The notes under the pieces are model-generated. The model made no database searches and was not told the DNA's origin. It saw only the letters and a list, made by a program, of their open reading frames with translations. DNA of 64,000 nucleotides, taken from positions 6,386,001 to 6,450,000 of the forward strand of contig NC_134993.1 in assembly GCF_050947335.1 (NCBI RefSeq). The letters are read 5' to 3'. This document shows, one piece after another, positions 21,140 to 31,407 of this stretch. This stretch comes from Megachile rotundata. Taxonomy: Eukaryota > Arthropoda > Insecta > Hymenoptera > Megachilidae. A program made the translations under genes and the position numbers. Position 1 is the stretch's first letter; the number at the start of each line of letters is the position of its first letter.

Positions 21140-23259
21140 CCTATCTCTACGGATATGCGTCAATTTGACGTGATCGTAATTTATACAAGGACAAAGCGAT
21201 AAACAACTGTTGCGCAATAAGAGAAAGAAGGGATCGCAGAATGTCAATTGATGTTAGAGTGCGAAGAGATTAGAAGGTTTCAGTTACTTAGTTCGAGTAT
21301 TGAAAAATAAAGTACTAGAATATTTTTTGAATTAGTAATATTATTGTGAACCTCAATTTTATACTATTTTGATAAAAAGCCCTTCTGTATCATCTAAATA
21401 TGTCTAGAAGAGGAAATAAAATTTTACAAAACATAGTTAGTATTTGTGAGGAGTGTTCTGGCTCTGAAGAGGATGAAAATGAAGTGATTCAAGACGAGGA
21501 TGAAATCGAGATTTTGGAATCTGATGAAAGTATGCAAGCAGGGGACTCATCAGACAGTGAAAAAGAAAATCATCAGAAATTTGGTCTTCGCAGAAAAAGG
21601 ATGCGTATCCTATCCGATTCTGAATCTGAGAATGAGACAAGTATTAGAAGATCGTCCCAAAATGCGGAGGCAGTCTGTGATACAGAAATAGCGGTCGATG
21701 GAACAACTTGGACGAAATTGAAAGTGGGCGGATCTAGTGGTCGCTATCCTTTCCACACAATCTTCAAAGACATCGCTGGGCCTACTGGCTACGCCAGATA
21801 CAAAAACATGATAGAACATATAAAAAGTTGTACTGAAGAAGAAGCACGTCGTGTTTTGAAAGGAGATTGGAAGATTTCAACCACAAAGTTGCTTGCGTTT
21901 ATTGGGATTTTGTACGCTAGGGGAGCATATGAAGCAAATTCGCTGAATGCTTTTTATTTATGGTCCAAAGAATGGGGACCAGCTTTTTTTTCTAATACAA
22001 TGTCCAGAGATGAATTCATGCAAATTCTTCGATTTGTCCGATTTGATAAAAAAACGGAACGATCTAGACGTTTACGCACCGACAAATTTGCAATGATATC
22101 CGAAATATGGAATCAATTTATACACAATAGCCAATGCTGTTATAAACCTCACGAGAATATTTCAATGGACGAGCAACTGTTCCCTACTAAAGCCCGCTGC
22201 AAATTCACACAATATATGCCAAATAAGCCTCACAAATTTGGCATAAAATTTTGGTTGGCAGTAGATGTGCAATCTAAATACGTTATAAATGGGATCCCTT
22301 ACCTAGGGAAGGAGGAAACGTGAAATTCAACACCCTTGGGCGAATTTGTAGTTACGAAGTTAGCGGAACCATATCTTCATCACGGCAAAAATATAACCAC
22401 GGATAATTTTTTCACCAGTATTCCTCAAGCTGAAAAATTAGTTGCAAAAGGAACCAGTTTAGTTGGAACTATTCGAGCCAACAAGAGAGAACTTCCAAAG
22501 CCAGCAAAAAGCAAGAAAGATAAAATGAAGTTGTATTCTTCAGAACATTATAAATCAGGAAACTGCATACTTACAATTACTATATATAAAAGTAAGCCAA
22601 ATGTAAAGATACTGTTACTAAGCACTAAGCATACTTTTATAAAAATAAAAGACAATAAAAAACATACCCCGGAAACAATAGCATATTACAATGGGACAAA
22701 GTTTGGAGTCGACGTAGTAGACCAAATGGCTCGCAAATATACAACCAAATCAGCATCTTTTCGATGGCCTCTCCAGGTGTTCTTCAACATTTTAGATTTA
22801 GCGGCAATAAACGCATGGATATTATACACAGAGTGTACTGGGTCAAAATTATCCAGAAAGGAGTTTCTATTTCAGTTGGCCAAAGAACTTGCAGAAGGAG
22901 AAAAGAAAAAATCCAAAAACATAGATTATAATCACTCGTTACCTAGTACTTCGGGAGAACGCAGGACTTGCCAAATTGGCTTTTGTAAAAGAAATAGGAG
23001 CAATAACATCTGTAAAATATGTCAAAAGGTTGTTTGCGGAAAGTGTACAAACAAAATTGAGTATTTGTGTAAAAGATGTGTGAAATAAATGTCGAATATT
23101 GAAATAATCTGTAATAAAACTATTGAATAGTAAAACCTTTCCATAAATATATATCTCACATTTTCATTTTTTTCTTATAGTATATAATTACATTATTTTC
23201 TAAGTGTTGTTATATGTATTCGTTCCTGCGTCAAATTGACGCGTGTTCGTAGAGATAGG
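21140..23259 (+). mobile_element. piggyBac-like element with TATA duplication
   Basis: Ends CCTATCTCTACG and CGTAGAGATAGG are perfect inverted repeats, followed after five mismatched positions by a shared GCGTCAATTTGACG, itself palindromic. Flanks are TATA at 21136-21139 and 23260-23263. The superfamily normally duplicates TTAA. The element is about 2.1 kb, a usual piggyBac size, with one transposase frame broken by a single stop. It interrupts the Helitron. Confidence 0.88.
21400..23088 (+). pseudogene. piggyBac-type transposase with one in-frame stop
   Basis: Two segments in the same frame, 21400-22323 and 22336-23088, are separated only by a TGA at 22321-22323. The acidic/Ser-rich N-terminus (SGSEEDENE, SDSEKEN) is typical. 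The DDE-type core shows ISMDEQLFP, NITTDNFFTS and GVDVVDQMARKY, matching the three catalytic Asp positions of piggyBac. The C-terminus is a Cys-rich zinc domain (CKICQKVVCGKC, CKRC). Full length would be about 560 residues. The single stop suggests recent inactivation. Confidence 0.9.
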
Positions 23260-23263
23260 TATA

Positions 23264-23892
23264 TCAGAAACGTTAGTAAACCTAGTGTTAAGAGAACCGT
23301 AAATGAAGTTATGGTAAATAATTACAATCCAACTCTTTTAAAGCTTTGGGAAGCAAACATGGATATTCAACCATGCGGAAATGTTACAGCAGTTGTATAT
23401 TATATTGCTAAATACGCAAGTAAATGCGAGCCGCAGGATACAGGAGACGTTATTAAAGAAGCCGTTTCTCGTGCGAAACGCCGCGACGGTACCGTCTGGA
23501 ATCAATTATTTTCGGTATCTATGGCAATTCTGTCCCAACGTATGGTCAGTGCTGTAGAATGTGCTTATCGATTATGCCATCTGTCTCTTAAAATGAGCTC
23601 GCGAAAAGCTGTATTTATAAACAGCTGTCGGCCTGAGCAGAGATACAGAATTTTGCGTTTCGAAGGATATGAAACATCATTTTTCAATAACATATTCGAT
23701 CGTTACGCAAAGAGACCGGACAGTCTAGAGAATTTGAGCTTAGCTGAATTTGCAGTCCGATATGAAACAGTTTCAAGTGGAATGTGGACAGAAGAGGATG
23801 GAAACGCAGAACTTAGAAATGACGATGAAGAAACATCGAGGTCAAAGGTTTATAAAATTGAAGGACAATACTCGAATGCAAATAAGAAATAA
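23264..23892 (+). pseudogene. Helitron Rep domain, second half (tyrosine motif)
   Basis: Continues the Helitron after the piggyBac insertion. NPTLLKLWEANMDIQPC leads to VVYYIAKYASK at about 23392-23421, where two Tyr (codons 23401 and 23413) form the Y..KY pair that covalently attaches DNA in Helitron Rep. The following region (AKRRDGTVWNQ, SQRMVSAVEC) matches the linker toward the helicase. A frame change near 23850-23870 joins it to the helicase frame. Confidence 0.85.
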
Positions 23893-25717
23893 ACCAGCTG
23901 TACTTCGCCACCGATATTATACCTTGAACAGCGATAGAGAAGGATATTTCTATAACTTGATAGTGTGTCACATTCCATTTCGTGATGAAAGTACACTTAT
24001 GTCCGAAAACGAATCTTTGGAACAATGTTTTTTTCGACGGCGACACGAATTGAAACCTATGTTGGGAAACGCAACCGTTGAACAATTTACTCACGCAGAA
24101 AAAATTATTGAAGCGGCGCTGGCCCAGGCTGTTGCTTTGAATGTTGTACGCGAAGGGGAAACTAATAATGAACAGTTAAGAGAACCAGTCAACATTCATG
24201 CCGACGAAACAGTATATTGTGATCAAGTTGATTTGTATGAGGATCAACAGCAAGAAACACTTGCAATGCCAGAAGACGTGTTCCTTAATAGTATTCGAAG
24301 TCTTAACGTTCAACAGAAAGATTTATTGAAATCAGTTTCCTCAGTACTTGAGAAAGATATTAAAAAGAATGATGATGAAGATACGGAACAAATGTTACTT
24401 TTTATTACCGGAGGAGCTGGTAGTGGCAAGTCGTTTATTTTAAAATTACTTGTTGAACATATTAAACGCTGCTATAATCCCACAGTTGACATGATGATAA
24501 AACCATCGTTCATTGAAGTACCTTCTTTGACTGGCGTCGCTGCCCGCCAAATATTCGGAAAAACTCTGGACTCCTTGTTCTCGTTGCCTATTAAAAAAGG
24601 TACTGCAATGACCTATCGGCGACTGACTGGACAAAGACTCGAACAGGATAGACGAAAGTGGCGGTACAAAAGGTGGTTGATTATTGACGAGATATCAATG
24701 GTATCTTACGAGAATTTGCGAATAATTCATTTAAGATTGCAAGAATTCAAAATGAATGATAAACTGTTTGGTGGCGTAAATGTACTTTTTTTTGGCGATA
24801 TCATGCAGTTGCCCTCGGTAAAAGGACACTGGTGTTTTATACAGCCACATTGGTGTAGCGCAGAAATTAATTTATGGTACCAATTTTCATTCTGCGAACT
24901 CACCATTAACATACGACAAAGGGATGACGTTGAGTTTATTGACTTACTGAATAACCTACGGTTTGGGGAAGTGACAACCTTTCAACTACAAAAACTATGC
25001 GAACGAAGAAGAGTTCCCTTAACCGGAGAGTTTGAGGATGGTGAAGCGGTAAGAATATTCCCAACCATAAAATTCGTCGATGAATATAATACAAAAATGA
25101 CCGATATATTAGCAAAATCACATCGAATGTACATCATTGATGCAGTAGACGAGTCCCATGAGGCAGCTACATATGGAAAAAGGCCACCAGAAAATGTTAT
25201 TCCTACAAATGTTAATAACTGTGGCGGACTGTTACATACGATAACGTTAGCCGAGGGATTGCGAATCATGCTGCGGCGAAATATATCAATTTCTGATGGT
25301 TTGTTAAACGGTGTAATGGGAATAGTTAAGAAATTTAGATGGCCGGCACTTAGAAGAGACCAACTAGAACAGGGAGAATTGCCGGATTCAGTTCTTATAA
25401 AATTTGATGACGAATCTGTTGGAAATAGGTTCAAAGATATTGATGGTTACATTCCAATATCTCCAGTTTCAGCAACGTTTCAGGCGACAAAAGGTTATGG
25501 GGACGTCGAGCGCAGAATGTTACCACTTATTTTAAGTTGGGCAGTAACGGTGCACAAATTACAAGGGACCACATTAAACAAAGCTGTAATTGATCTTGGC
25601 AAAAGGAATTTTGCAAAAGGTCAAATTTACGTTGCACTTACAAGGGAACATATCCAACTCCGACACGCCGATTTTGATGAAACTTATGTGAGATATAGTT
25701 CTCAAAAAAATATTTGA
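23750..25717 (+). pseudogene. Helitron PIF1-type helicase region
   Basis: The frame is open for 655 codons, but the first part overlaps the Rep frame; true Helitron coding in this frame begins near 23870. Helicase motifs: Walker A GGAGSGKS near 24410, Walker B IIDEISMV near 24680, FFGDIMQLPSV near 24790, NIRQ near 24910, VTVHKLQGTT near 25547 and YVALTR near 25630. PIF1/SF1 helicases unwind DNA 5' to 3' and in Helitrons act with Rep in strand-displacement transfer. The helicase itself is uninterrupted, but upstream damage prevents a complete RepHel protein. Confidence 0.9.
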
Positions 25718-27088
25718 CACGTATTTTTTTTATCGGCAATCGTGCATATTGAAGGGGTGAAAATAGCCCTTGAAGTTGGGGATGGAAATCATATTTTTGC
25801 GAATATCTCCGGAATTAAAAAAGATAATTGGATTCTTTTTTTTGTAAATTGCCTTTTAATAGGTAATTTTTGTGCGAAAAAAAATTTCAATAAATTTTAT
25901 TTGTTTAAATAATATTTCGAAAATTTATAATTTTTGTTTAAATTTTTGCACTAAATGTTGATCTATTTTTTTGCAACTTCGTGTACGTAAACTATGGACA
26001 AAAATAGGGGATACGTGTTTTTGGAATTTGTTGTTTATTGCAATGTTTATTAGATATATAATTTAAAATCTCCTCCTGTGAAGGAGGGCAATCAGCATTT
26101 TTATTAAAAATATCATTATTTTTACAATCTTTAACAATATTTTAGACATTTTATACCTCTTCATATGCCGTTAATTGATTTCTGAACAAGCCAATATTGT
26201 TAAAAAATAATTTAATTTATTTTTATTTTCTGAGTTTCTTAAAAAATCCCAATGTTTCCAAAAGTTCTAAATATTTTTAATAAAGGTTTAATAAAGTTTA
26301 GAATTTGAACTAATAAAAGAATACTGTTCTCGCTTCAGCGTAATTTACGTAGTCGACTATACCGCGTTAGATAGTAGATAAATCTGTCTAATTTTTGCGA
26401 AAGCGTATTTAGGTGCGCTTAGAGAATTTCACTTACAAGTATTACAATATTGCTTAAAAATGAAATTTTTTAAAATCTGATGACAGCATTCATTGTATGC
26501 AAAAAATGTCTATGGAAACATCGATCACATATTTTATTAATTCCTTTGTTCAAACAATTTTGTTATAAACAATATACAATATGTTCTTAACACGCTTGAT
26601 TCACCTTACACACCTAACAATGAATGTCAGAAATTGTATTATATTTTGAAAATCGCATGTTACAGATACAGTCTATTTAAGTAGGTTTTCGAGTTTTCGT
26701 CCGCCATAATGGATCCGTTATATTGAATTTTGATTTCAGATTTCCATTCAGTAACGTGAAAAACCGATATATTAAAAAGATCGAACAGTTAAGAGATACA
26801 GTTTTGCAAGGTGTTTCATGCGTAGTGCCAAACGAGCGCGGTAATTTAGGAGTTATTTACGTCCCAAATATTTATGTAACAAAAGAAAAAAAATACGTGT
26901 TCCCTAATTAACTTTCCTCTTGAAGTTTTAATAGATTTTATTTCGATCAGATCAAAACCGATTTTTTTACAGCAAGAAATTGGTCGCTTTAGGGTATTTC
27001 ACCCCCTAATTTTCACTCCCCTTCCAACATACCTAGGCCAATTTTTGTCTTCTATCGAAAGATACTTTCATACCAAAAATGATCAAAA
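25718..27088. other. AT-rich non-coding stretch with dispersed repeat fragments
   Basis: No supported gene. It should contain the Helitron 3' end, but I could not find a confident terminal hairpin plus CTRR. CCGCCATAATGGATCCG near 26700 and ACCCCCTAATTTTCACTCCC near 27000 look like fragments of dispersed insect repeats. AAAAAAAATACGTGTTCCC near 26890 resembles a segment at about 41845 beside the other end of the I-type element. Confidence 0.4.
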
Positions 27089-27129
27089 TTTTTTTTTTTT
27101 TTTTTTTCTTTCGAGTTTTAAGTCGCATT
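27089..27129 (-). mobile_element. 3' end and poly(A) tail of the I-type LINE, cut off by gypsy
   Basis: Nineteen T (27089-27107) followed by CTTTCGAGTTTTAAG read on the minus strand as a 3' UTR end plus poly(A). The remainder of the element lies beyond the gypsy insertion from 38114. The gypsy target duplication AACT joins the two parts. Confidence 0.85.
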
Positions 27130-27133
27130 AACT

Positions 27134-29084
27134 TGTGACGTGGTATTTTATACCCGTCACAAGGAGCCTCCTCGGGAGACCGGACGGGTCATAGGTCGCA
27201 GTCAAATACCGTCTAGAGAGAGAACGAAGCGCGTATACTATCGTAAAAACAAATTCTGCCGCTATACTATTTCATATGTACCGCCGGAGAATGACGTCAC
27301 GGTCAACGAAGGAGCGACGTACGTCGAGGGAAAACGCCGCTGCTCTGCCGCTACCCCGCTCGGACCCTCCGATAGACGAAGAGAGGCAGCGGAGTAAGAG
27401 GAGTGATTCCAGCGAGAAACCGACGCACGCCGAAGGAAAGTGCCGATTCCCTGCCGCTTCCCCGCTCCGGCCCTACGATAGAAGAAGAGAGGCTGCGGAG
27501 ACGGAAGAAGCCCTGCCGAAGAAGACTTCGATAGAATTCGGAAACTCTGGCAGAGGGTGGGGGTAGGCTACGAGGTGTCCTAATACCGGCGTAAGGGCTC
27601 GCGGATCCTTATTCTGTATTCGGCGCTTGCCTAAGTTTTCGTAAAGTAATTATCGTTCCGTAAAGAAAAACACAAGAATCATCCCGAGTTTCCGCGCCCA
27701 GTGTCTGGACACCTTGGTAAGCCCCCTCAATTACCGCCATATCGTTGTAAAGAGCGCGAAATCGAGATCGTCATATCGTGGGTTGTAGATCACCTGGCTT
27801 GCCATTCACGGGCAGGTTCTGCAAAGAGTGACCGGAGTGGCTTTGTATCGTAGGGAAATTAGCTTAAGTTAGAAGGGTAAAGAAACCCGGGGGCCCCTGT
27901 CCGGGACGGTCGCGGATCCCGACGTCCGGACTTTTTCGTGTCGTCGAGAGATCGCTTCTCGATCTCTCGAATCGCCACTCGGCCGGATCACCGAACCTGT
28001 ACCGGGGAATGGTACAGCGTAAGCTACAATTAAAGTATCGTCTCGAGTAGGCCTTTGACAATATTGTACCCTCCCACGTCTCGATTTCGCGAACTCTTGG
28101 TACGGGAGTAGAACGTAAAGTGCATGTTTGTCGTACCGGACATTTCGTGTTTGTCGCGTAACTTCTCGCTTTCTCTCTCTAGGCGGTCACCGATACAGAA
28201 TCGTTCCGCGTGTAGAATTAAATCGCGTCTCGTATAAAACTAAGTGCGTTAGATTCCGTTGCGTTTAGTATAATTGCGTTACGTCGCGTCTCGTCGCGTC
28301 CCGTCGCGTCCCGTCGCGTCTCGTCGCGTCTCGTCGCGTCTCGTCGCGTTTCGCCGCGTTGCGTTCCGTTAGAATAATTGCGTCGCGTTTGGTTAAGTAT
28401 TTGCGTTGCGTTTCCGTTAAATTAGTTGCGTCGCGTACCGTTCCGGGAATCGAGGAAATATCAAAGATTATATTCCGCTTAGGAACTTGCATATTTCGCT
28501 TCCGTGGTTAAAATCTCGCGGAGTTCGTGTCTCGGCCTTCCGCCGAGAACGTTACGGTTAAATCAAATTCCGATACTGGATCACACTGTACGCCTAGGTT
28601 ACTTAGATATTAAATAAAACACCGCTGTTAACAAATACCGCTAACTTGAGGTTTCTCGCGAATTATCCCGAATCACGTACTCTCGTCCGCCTCCGCGTCT
28701 AGCTCCTTTACCCTTAAAGAATCCCGCCACTCTACCATTGCGTTCGGATACTGAGCTACCGAGCCGTTCCGCCGCCGATTCGAATCTTCCGCGTTTTTCC
28801 GAGATCGACATAAACGATTGTCCCATCTTCCCGCTATAGAGTCTCGTTTCGCGTCTAAGCTCTTTATCGCGACGCTGAGAAGCGTCTGGCGCCCAATTAT
28901 CAAATAAAATAAAGCGATATCGAACGGGTTCGGATCGGGCGCCGAAGTGCTACGCGCTCGCGAATCCGCGGAGGCGCCGCGGCGGTCATCGTCGCGGGCA
29001 CGGTCAAGAGGGGCCGATCGAGAATTCGCGAGCGAAGCGGGGTCGCGGGCCGTTACCGAGCTAGCCGCGAAATACCGTGTAGCA
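27134..29084 (+). repeat. 5' LTR of gypsy
   Basis: The first 28 bp form an interrupted palindrome (GTGACG...CGTCAC around a TATTTTATA core). A run of ten-base units of the type GTCGCGTCTC lies at about 28283-28360. Possible splice signals inside are GGTAAGCCCC (GT 27717) and TCTCTCTCTAG (AG 28181-28182). Short ORFs inside occur in both LTRs and are not genes. Confidence 0.94.
28283..28360 (+). repeat. Tandem 10-bp repeats in the 5' LTR
   Basis: Repeated units of GTCGCGTCTC/GTCGCGTCCC. The 3' LTR (about 37316-37383) has one unit fewer, which accounts for the LTR length difference and is typical replication slippage. Confidence 0.9.
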
Positions 29085-29087
29085 AAT

Positions 29088-29105
29088 TGGCGCCCAACGT
29101 GGGGC
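29088..29105 (+). promoter_or_regulatory. Gypsy primer-binding site (tRNA-Lys)
   Basis: TGGCGCCCAACGTGGGGC lies three bases after the LTR and is complementary to the 3' end of insect tRNA-Lys(CTT), as I recall it, including the CCA end. Confidence 0.88.
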
Positions 29106-29739
29106 CCTAAAAGGGTAAATTCAAAGTAAAGGACGCTAGGATAATTATCGAATTTAATTACCGAAAAACGATCGCGTGAAAGTATCGAAAATATCTTTAA
29201 AAGTATTTTGCTGTTTATTCCCGTAAGAAATATCGTTAGCCACGCATTTCGCTGAGTTCCGTTACTAGAATATTCCGAAAATTCTAAACACAATTTTTTT
29301 TTTTTTCCCGTAACCCTCGAGTTAACCGTCTTCGGTTCTCGACCAAGTTCGAAGGGCAAACATAATTACCGTATAGAAGAAGTGTCGGGGACAATAACGC
29401 CGTAAACCGTTCAAGTGTAATAAACACGCATTTTCGTACCGTACCGTCTTCACGAAACGGTTAGATTTCGAACGTAGGTTGAAATTGTATACAGTCTTCG
29501 AGTCAGATATTCCGGCTTGTTTTCGTTAGCGGACAAAGAAACTGTCGAAGGGGCGTCAAGGCCACGAGCGAGCGCGTCGTAAACAGCCTGTTTACCACGT
29601 GTCCTTACCGTTGAAACGAGTAACTGAATAGCACCGATTTCGAACGTTGGAAAAAAATAAAACTTATAGGTTCTTCTTCTAAATTTCCGTGTAATTACGT
29701 TAGACTTGCCGCGTACCGAAAAATTTATTATCGTTAAAA

Positions 29740-31407
29740 ATGCAACGAACACCCCCCGGGAAGGATTGGGTGCGATCCTTGACATTAGACGAGTTAGTTG
29801 AGCAATTATCGGCTCGAGGTTTATCGACAAAGGGAATATTACCGATCTTACGAACAAGGCTCGAACAACATTTAAGAGGGGAACAAGTGACGACGGGAGG
29901 TGAGGAGGCATCCGGGGTTGCAGGTGAACCGCCCTTACGAGCGGCCACCCCGCCGCCGCGGGACCTCCTCCCCGATCCCCCGCGTTCCGCTCAGACCGGT
30001 TACATTCCGCCTCGATTTTCGACGGGAGCAATTCCGCGGAGCGCGAGTGACCCCCACTTCCGCGCCGACACCTTAGGCGCTGCTCGGGTCAGACAGGCAA
30101 CTGATTTACCGACGCGACGACCACTGGAGCGTACCGAAAGAAGGGGAACCATTACCGATACCGACCCTCGCATACCGCCAACTGACTTACCGATCGACAA
30201 GCGTTCCCAACGTACCGAAACTTCATTCGATGATGCGACTCCGATCCCTAGCCAATATGAGCCACCGTGGATAAGGGCCCATCGTCAATCGCGATTCGAA
30301 GGGATCCCGAGATCCGATCCCGCAGTGCAGGATAACGTTCCGCGTGGTGCCTCGGGGGTCGGGGAACGGATACCGGCAACCGTAGGACATCATACCGTTT
30401 TGAATACCGCTGTTCTAGATTTATTACGCAGATGGAATATCCGCTTTTCCGGAGCGAGAGGGGAGGACCCCGAAATGTTTCTAACACGGGTCGAAGAATG
30501 TCGCGCCTATGCCGCCACTCCCGATGACGCGTTATTGAAATGTATTCCGTTTGTTTTGGGGGGTATCGCGGCTGAGTGGGCGAGATTTCGGGACGAGAAC
30601 TGGACCACGTGGGAAGAGTTTAAAGATGCGTATCGGGCGCGATTTATCGACCATGAATTACAAAGCGCGTTACGGCGCGAAATCGCGAATAGAACTCAAG
30701 GAGAGCACGAGAGGGTTGTCGATTTTATTACCTGCATGCGCGCATTATTGAATCGTTTACGACCACCGTGGCCTTTAGTAGACCAATTAAGGTGCACGCA
30801 TGAACATATGGTCCCGCGACTACAACAAGCCGTGTCCCGAAGAGAGTATACCGATTTTGCGAGTTTGACTCTCGCGGCGAGATCCGCGGAGCAGACCCAG
30901 AGTGCCATGAGGGCCTATAGACTTCCTCCACCTCCGGAACGATCATTGTATCCCGCACTGGCGTGTCCGAGCTCTCGTGCCGCGACGCGATATCATCCCG
31001 TATATGCCGCATGGGAAGAAGACCCCGCGCCGATGACTTTCGGCGCGTATACCGATCCGTATACAAATCATCCCGAATATCGTGACATTCCATACCGGAA
31101 CCAAAGTAGGCGCGCGGAGCAGAATAGTTCCCGTATGTTCCGAAGAACAGGCGATGGAACAGGAAGAGCGGTTCCGTCGCGAGACGCCGCGCGAAACGGC
31201 GATCCTGCTGGTAATAACGCGAACCCTCCACCCGTCAACACCGCGAAGAGCGAGGGGGGAAAGTGTTGGAACTGCGAGAAGACGGGGCATCGAGCAGCCA
31301 ACTGCCCGCTCCCGCAACGTCGATACTGCTATCGATGCGGGAAAAAGGATGAAACGGTTGAGACGTGTGAGAAGTGTGCGGGAAACCCGAGACGGAGTCG
31401 CCGTTAG
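29740..31407 (+). CDS. gag: Gypsy Gag protein, 555 aa
   Basis: The ATG at 29740 follows a long leader of about 650 bp. Residues ~12-47 (LTLDELVEQLSARGLSTKG) resemble a SAP-type helix-extended-loop-helix motif. A Pro/Arg-rich linker follows, then the capsid region at ~235-400, with the conserved retrotransposon Gag pattern around GGIAAEWARFRDENW and FKDAYRARF. The nucleocapsid has CWNCEKTGHRAANC (CX2CX4HX4C, about residue 509) and a second Cys cluster CYRCGKKDETVETCEKC. Gag forms the particle shell and packages RNA. The end overlaps pol, with a slippery site at 31380. No defects are visible. Confidence 0.93.
   Translation: MQRTPPGKDWVRSLTLDELVEQLSARGLSTKGILPILRTRLEQHLRGEQVTTGGEEASGVAGEPPLRAATPPPRDLLPDPPRSAQTGYIPPRFSTGAIPRSASDPHFRADTLGAARVRQATDLPTRRPLERTERRGTITDTDPRIPPTDLPIDKRSQRTETSFDDATPIPSQYEPPWIRAHRQSRFEGIPRSDPAVQDNVPRGASGVGERIPATVGHHTVLNTAVLDLLRRWNIRFSGARGEDPEMFLTRVEECRAYAATPDDALLKCIPFVLGGIAAEWARFRDENWTTWEEFKDAYRARFIDHELQSALRREIANRTQGEHERVVDFITCMRALLNRLRPPWPLVDQLRCTHEHMVPRLQQAVSRREYTDFASLTLAARSAEQTQSAMRAYRLPPPPERSLYPALACPSSRAATRYHPVYAAWEEDPAPMTFGAYTDPYTNHPEYRDIPYRNQSRRAEQNSSRMFRRTGDGTGRAVPSRDAARNGDPAGNNANPPPVNTAKSEGGKCWNCEKTGHRAANCPLPQRRYCYRCGKKDETVETCEKCAGNPRRSRR

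Noticed and set aside
21400..23088. Domesticated piggyBac host gene
   Set aside because: It still has terminal repeats and flanking duplications and contains a stop codon, so it is a transposon copy.
26723..26911. 62-codon plus-strand ORF
   Set aside because: Lies in AT-rich sequence made of dispersed repeat fragments; no motif and no good context.
26880..27060. Target duplication of the I-type LINE from the similar sequences at 26890 and 41845
   Set aside because: The shared AAAAAAAATACGTGT-type segments are not adjacent to the poly(A) end; they look like two copies of one dispersed repeat.
27140..27566. Short ORFs near the LTR starts, repeated at 35989-36601
   Set aside because: They appear twice because the LTRs are nearly identical; the diverged LTR of copy 1 does not keep them.
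28265..28492. ORFs with Arg-Asp-Ala-Thr repeats (also 37309-37536)
   Set aside because: They are translations of the 10-bp tandem repeats in the LTRs, open only because of the repeat period.
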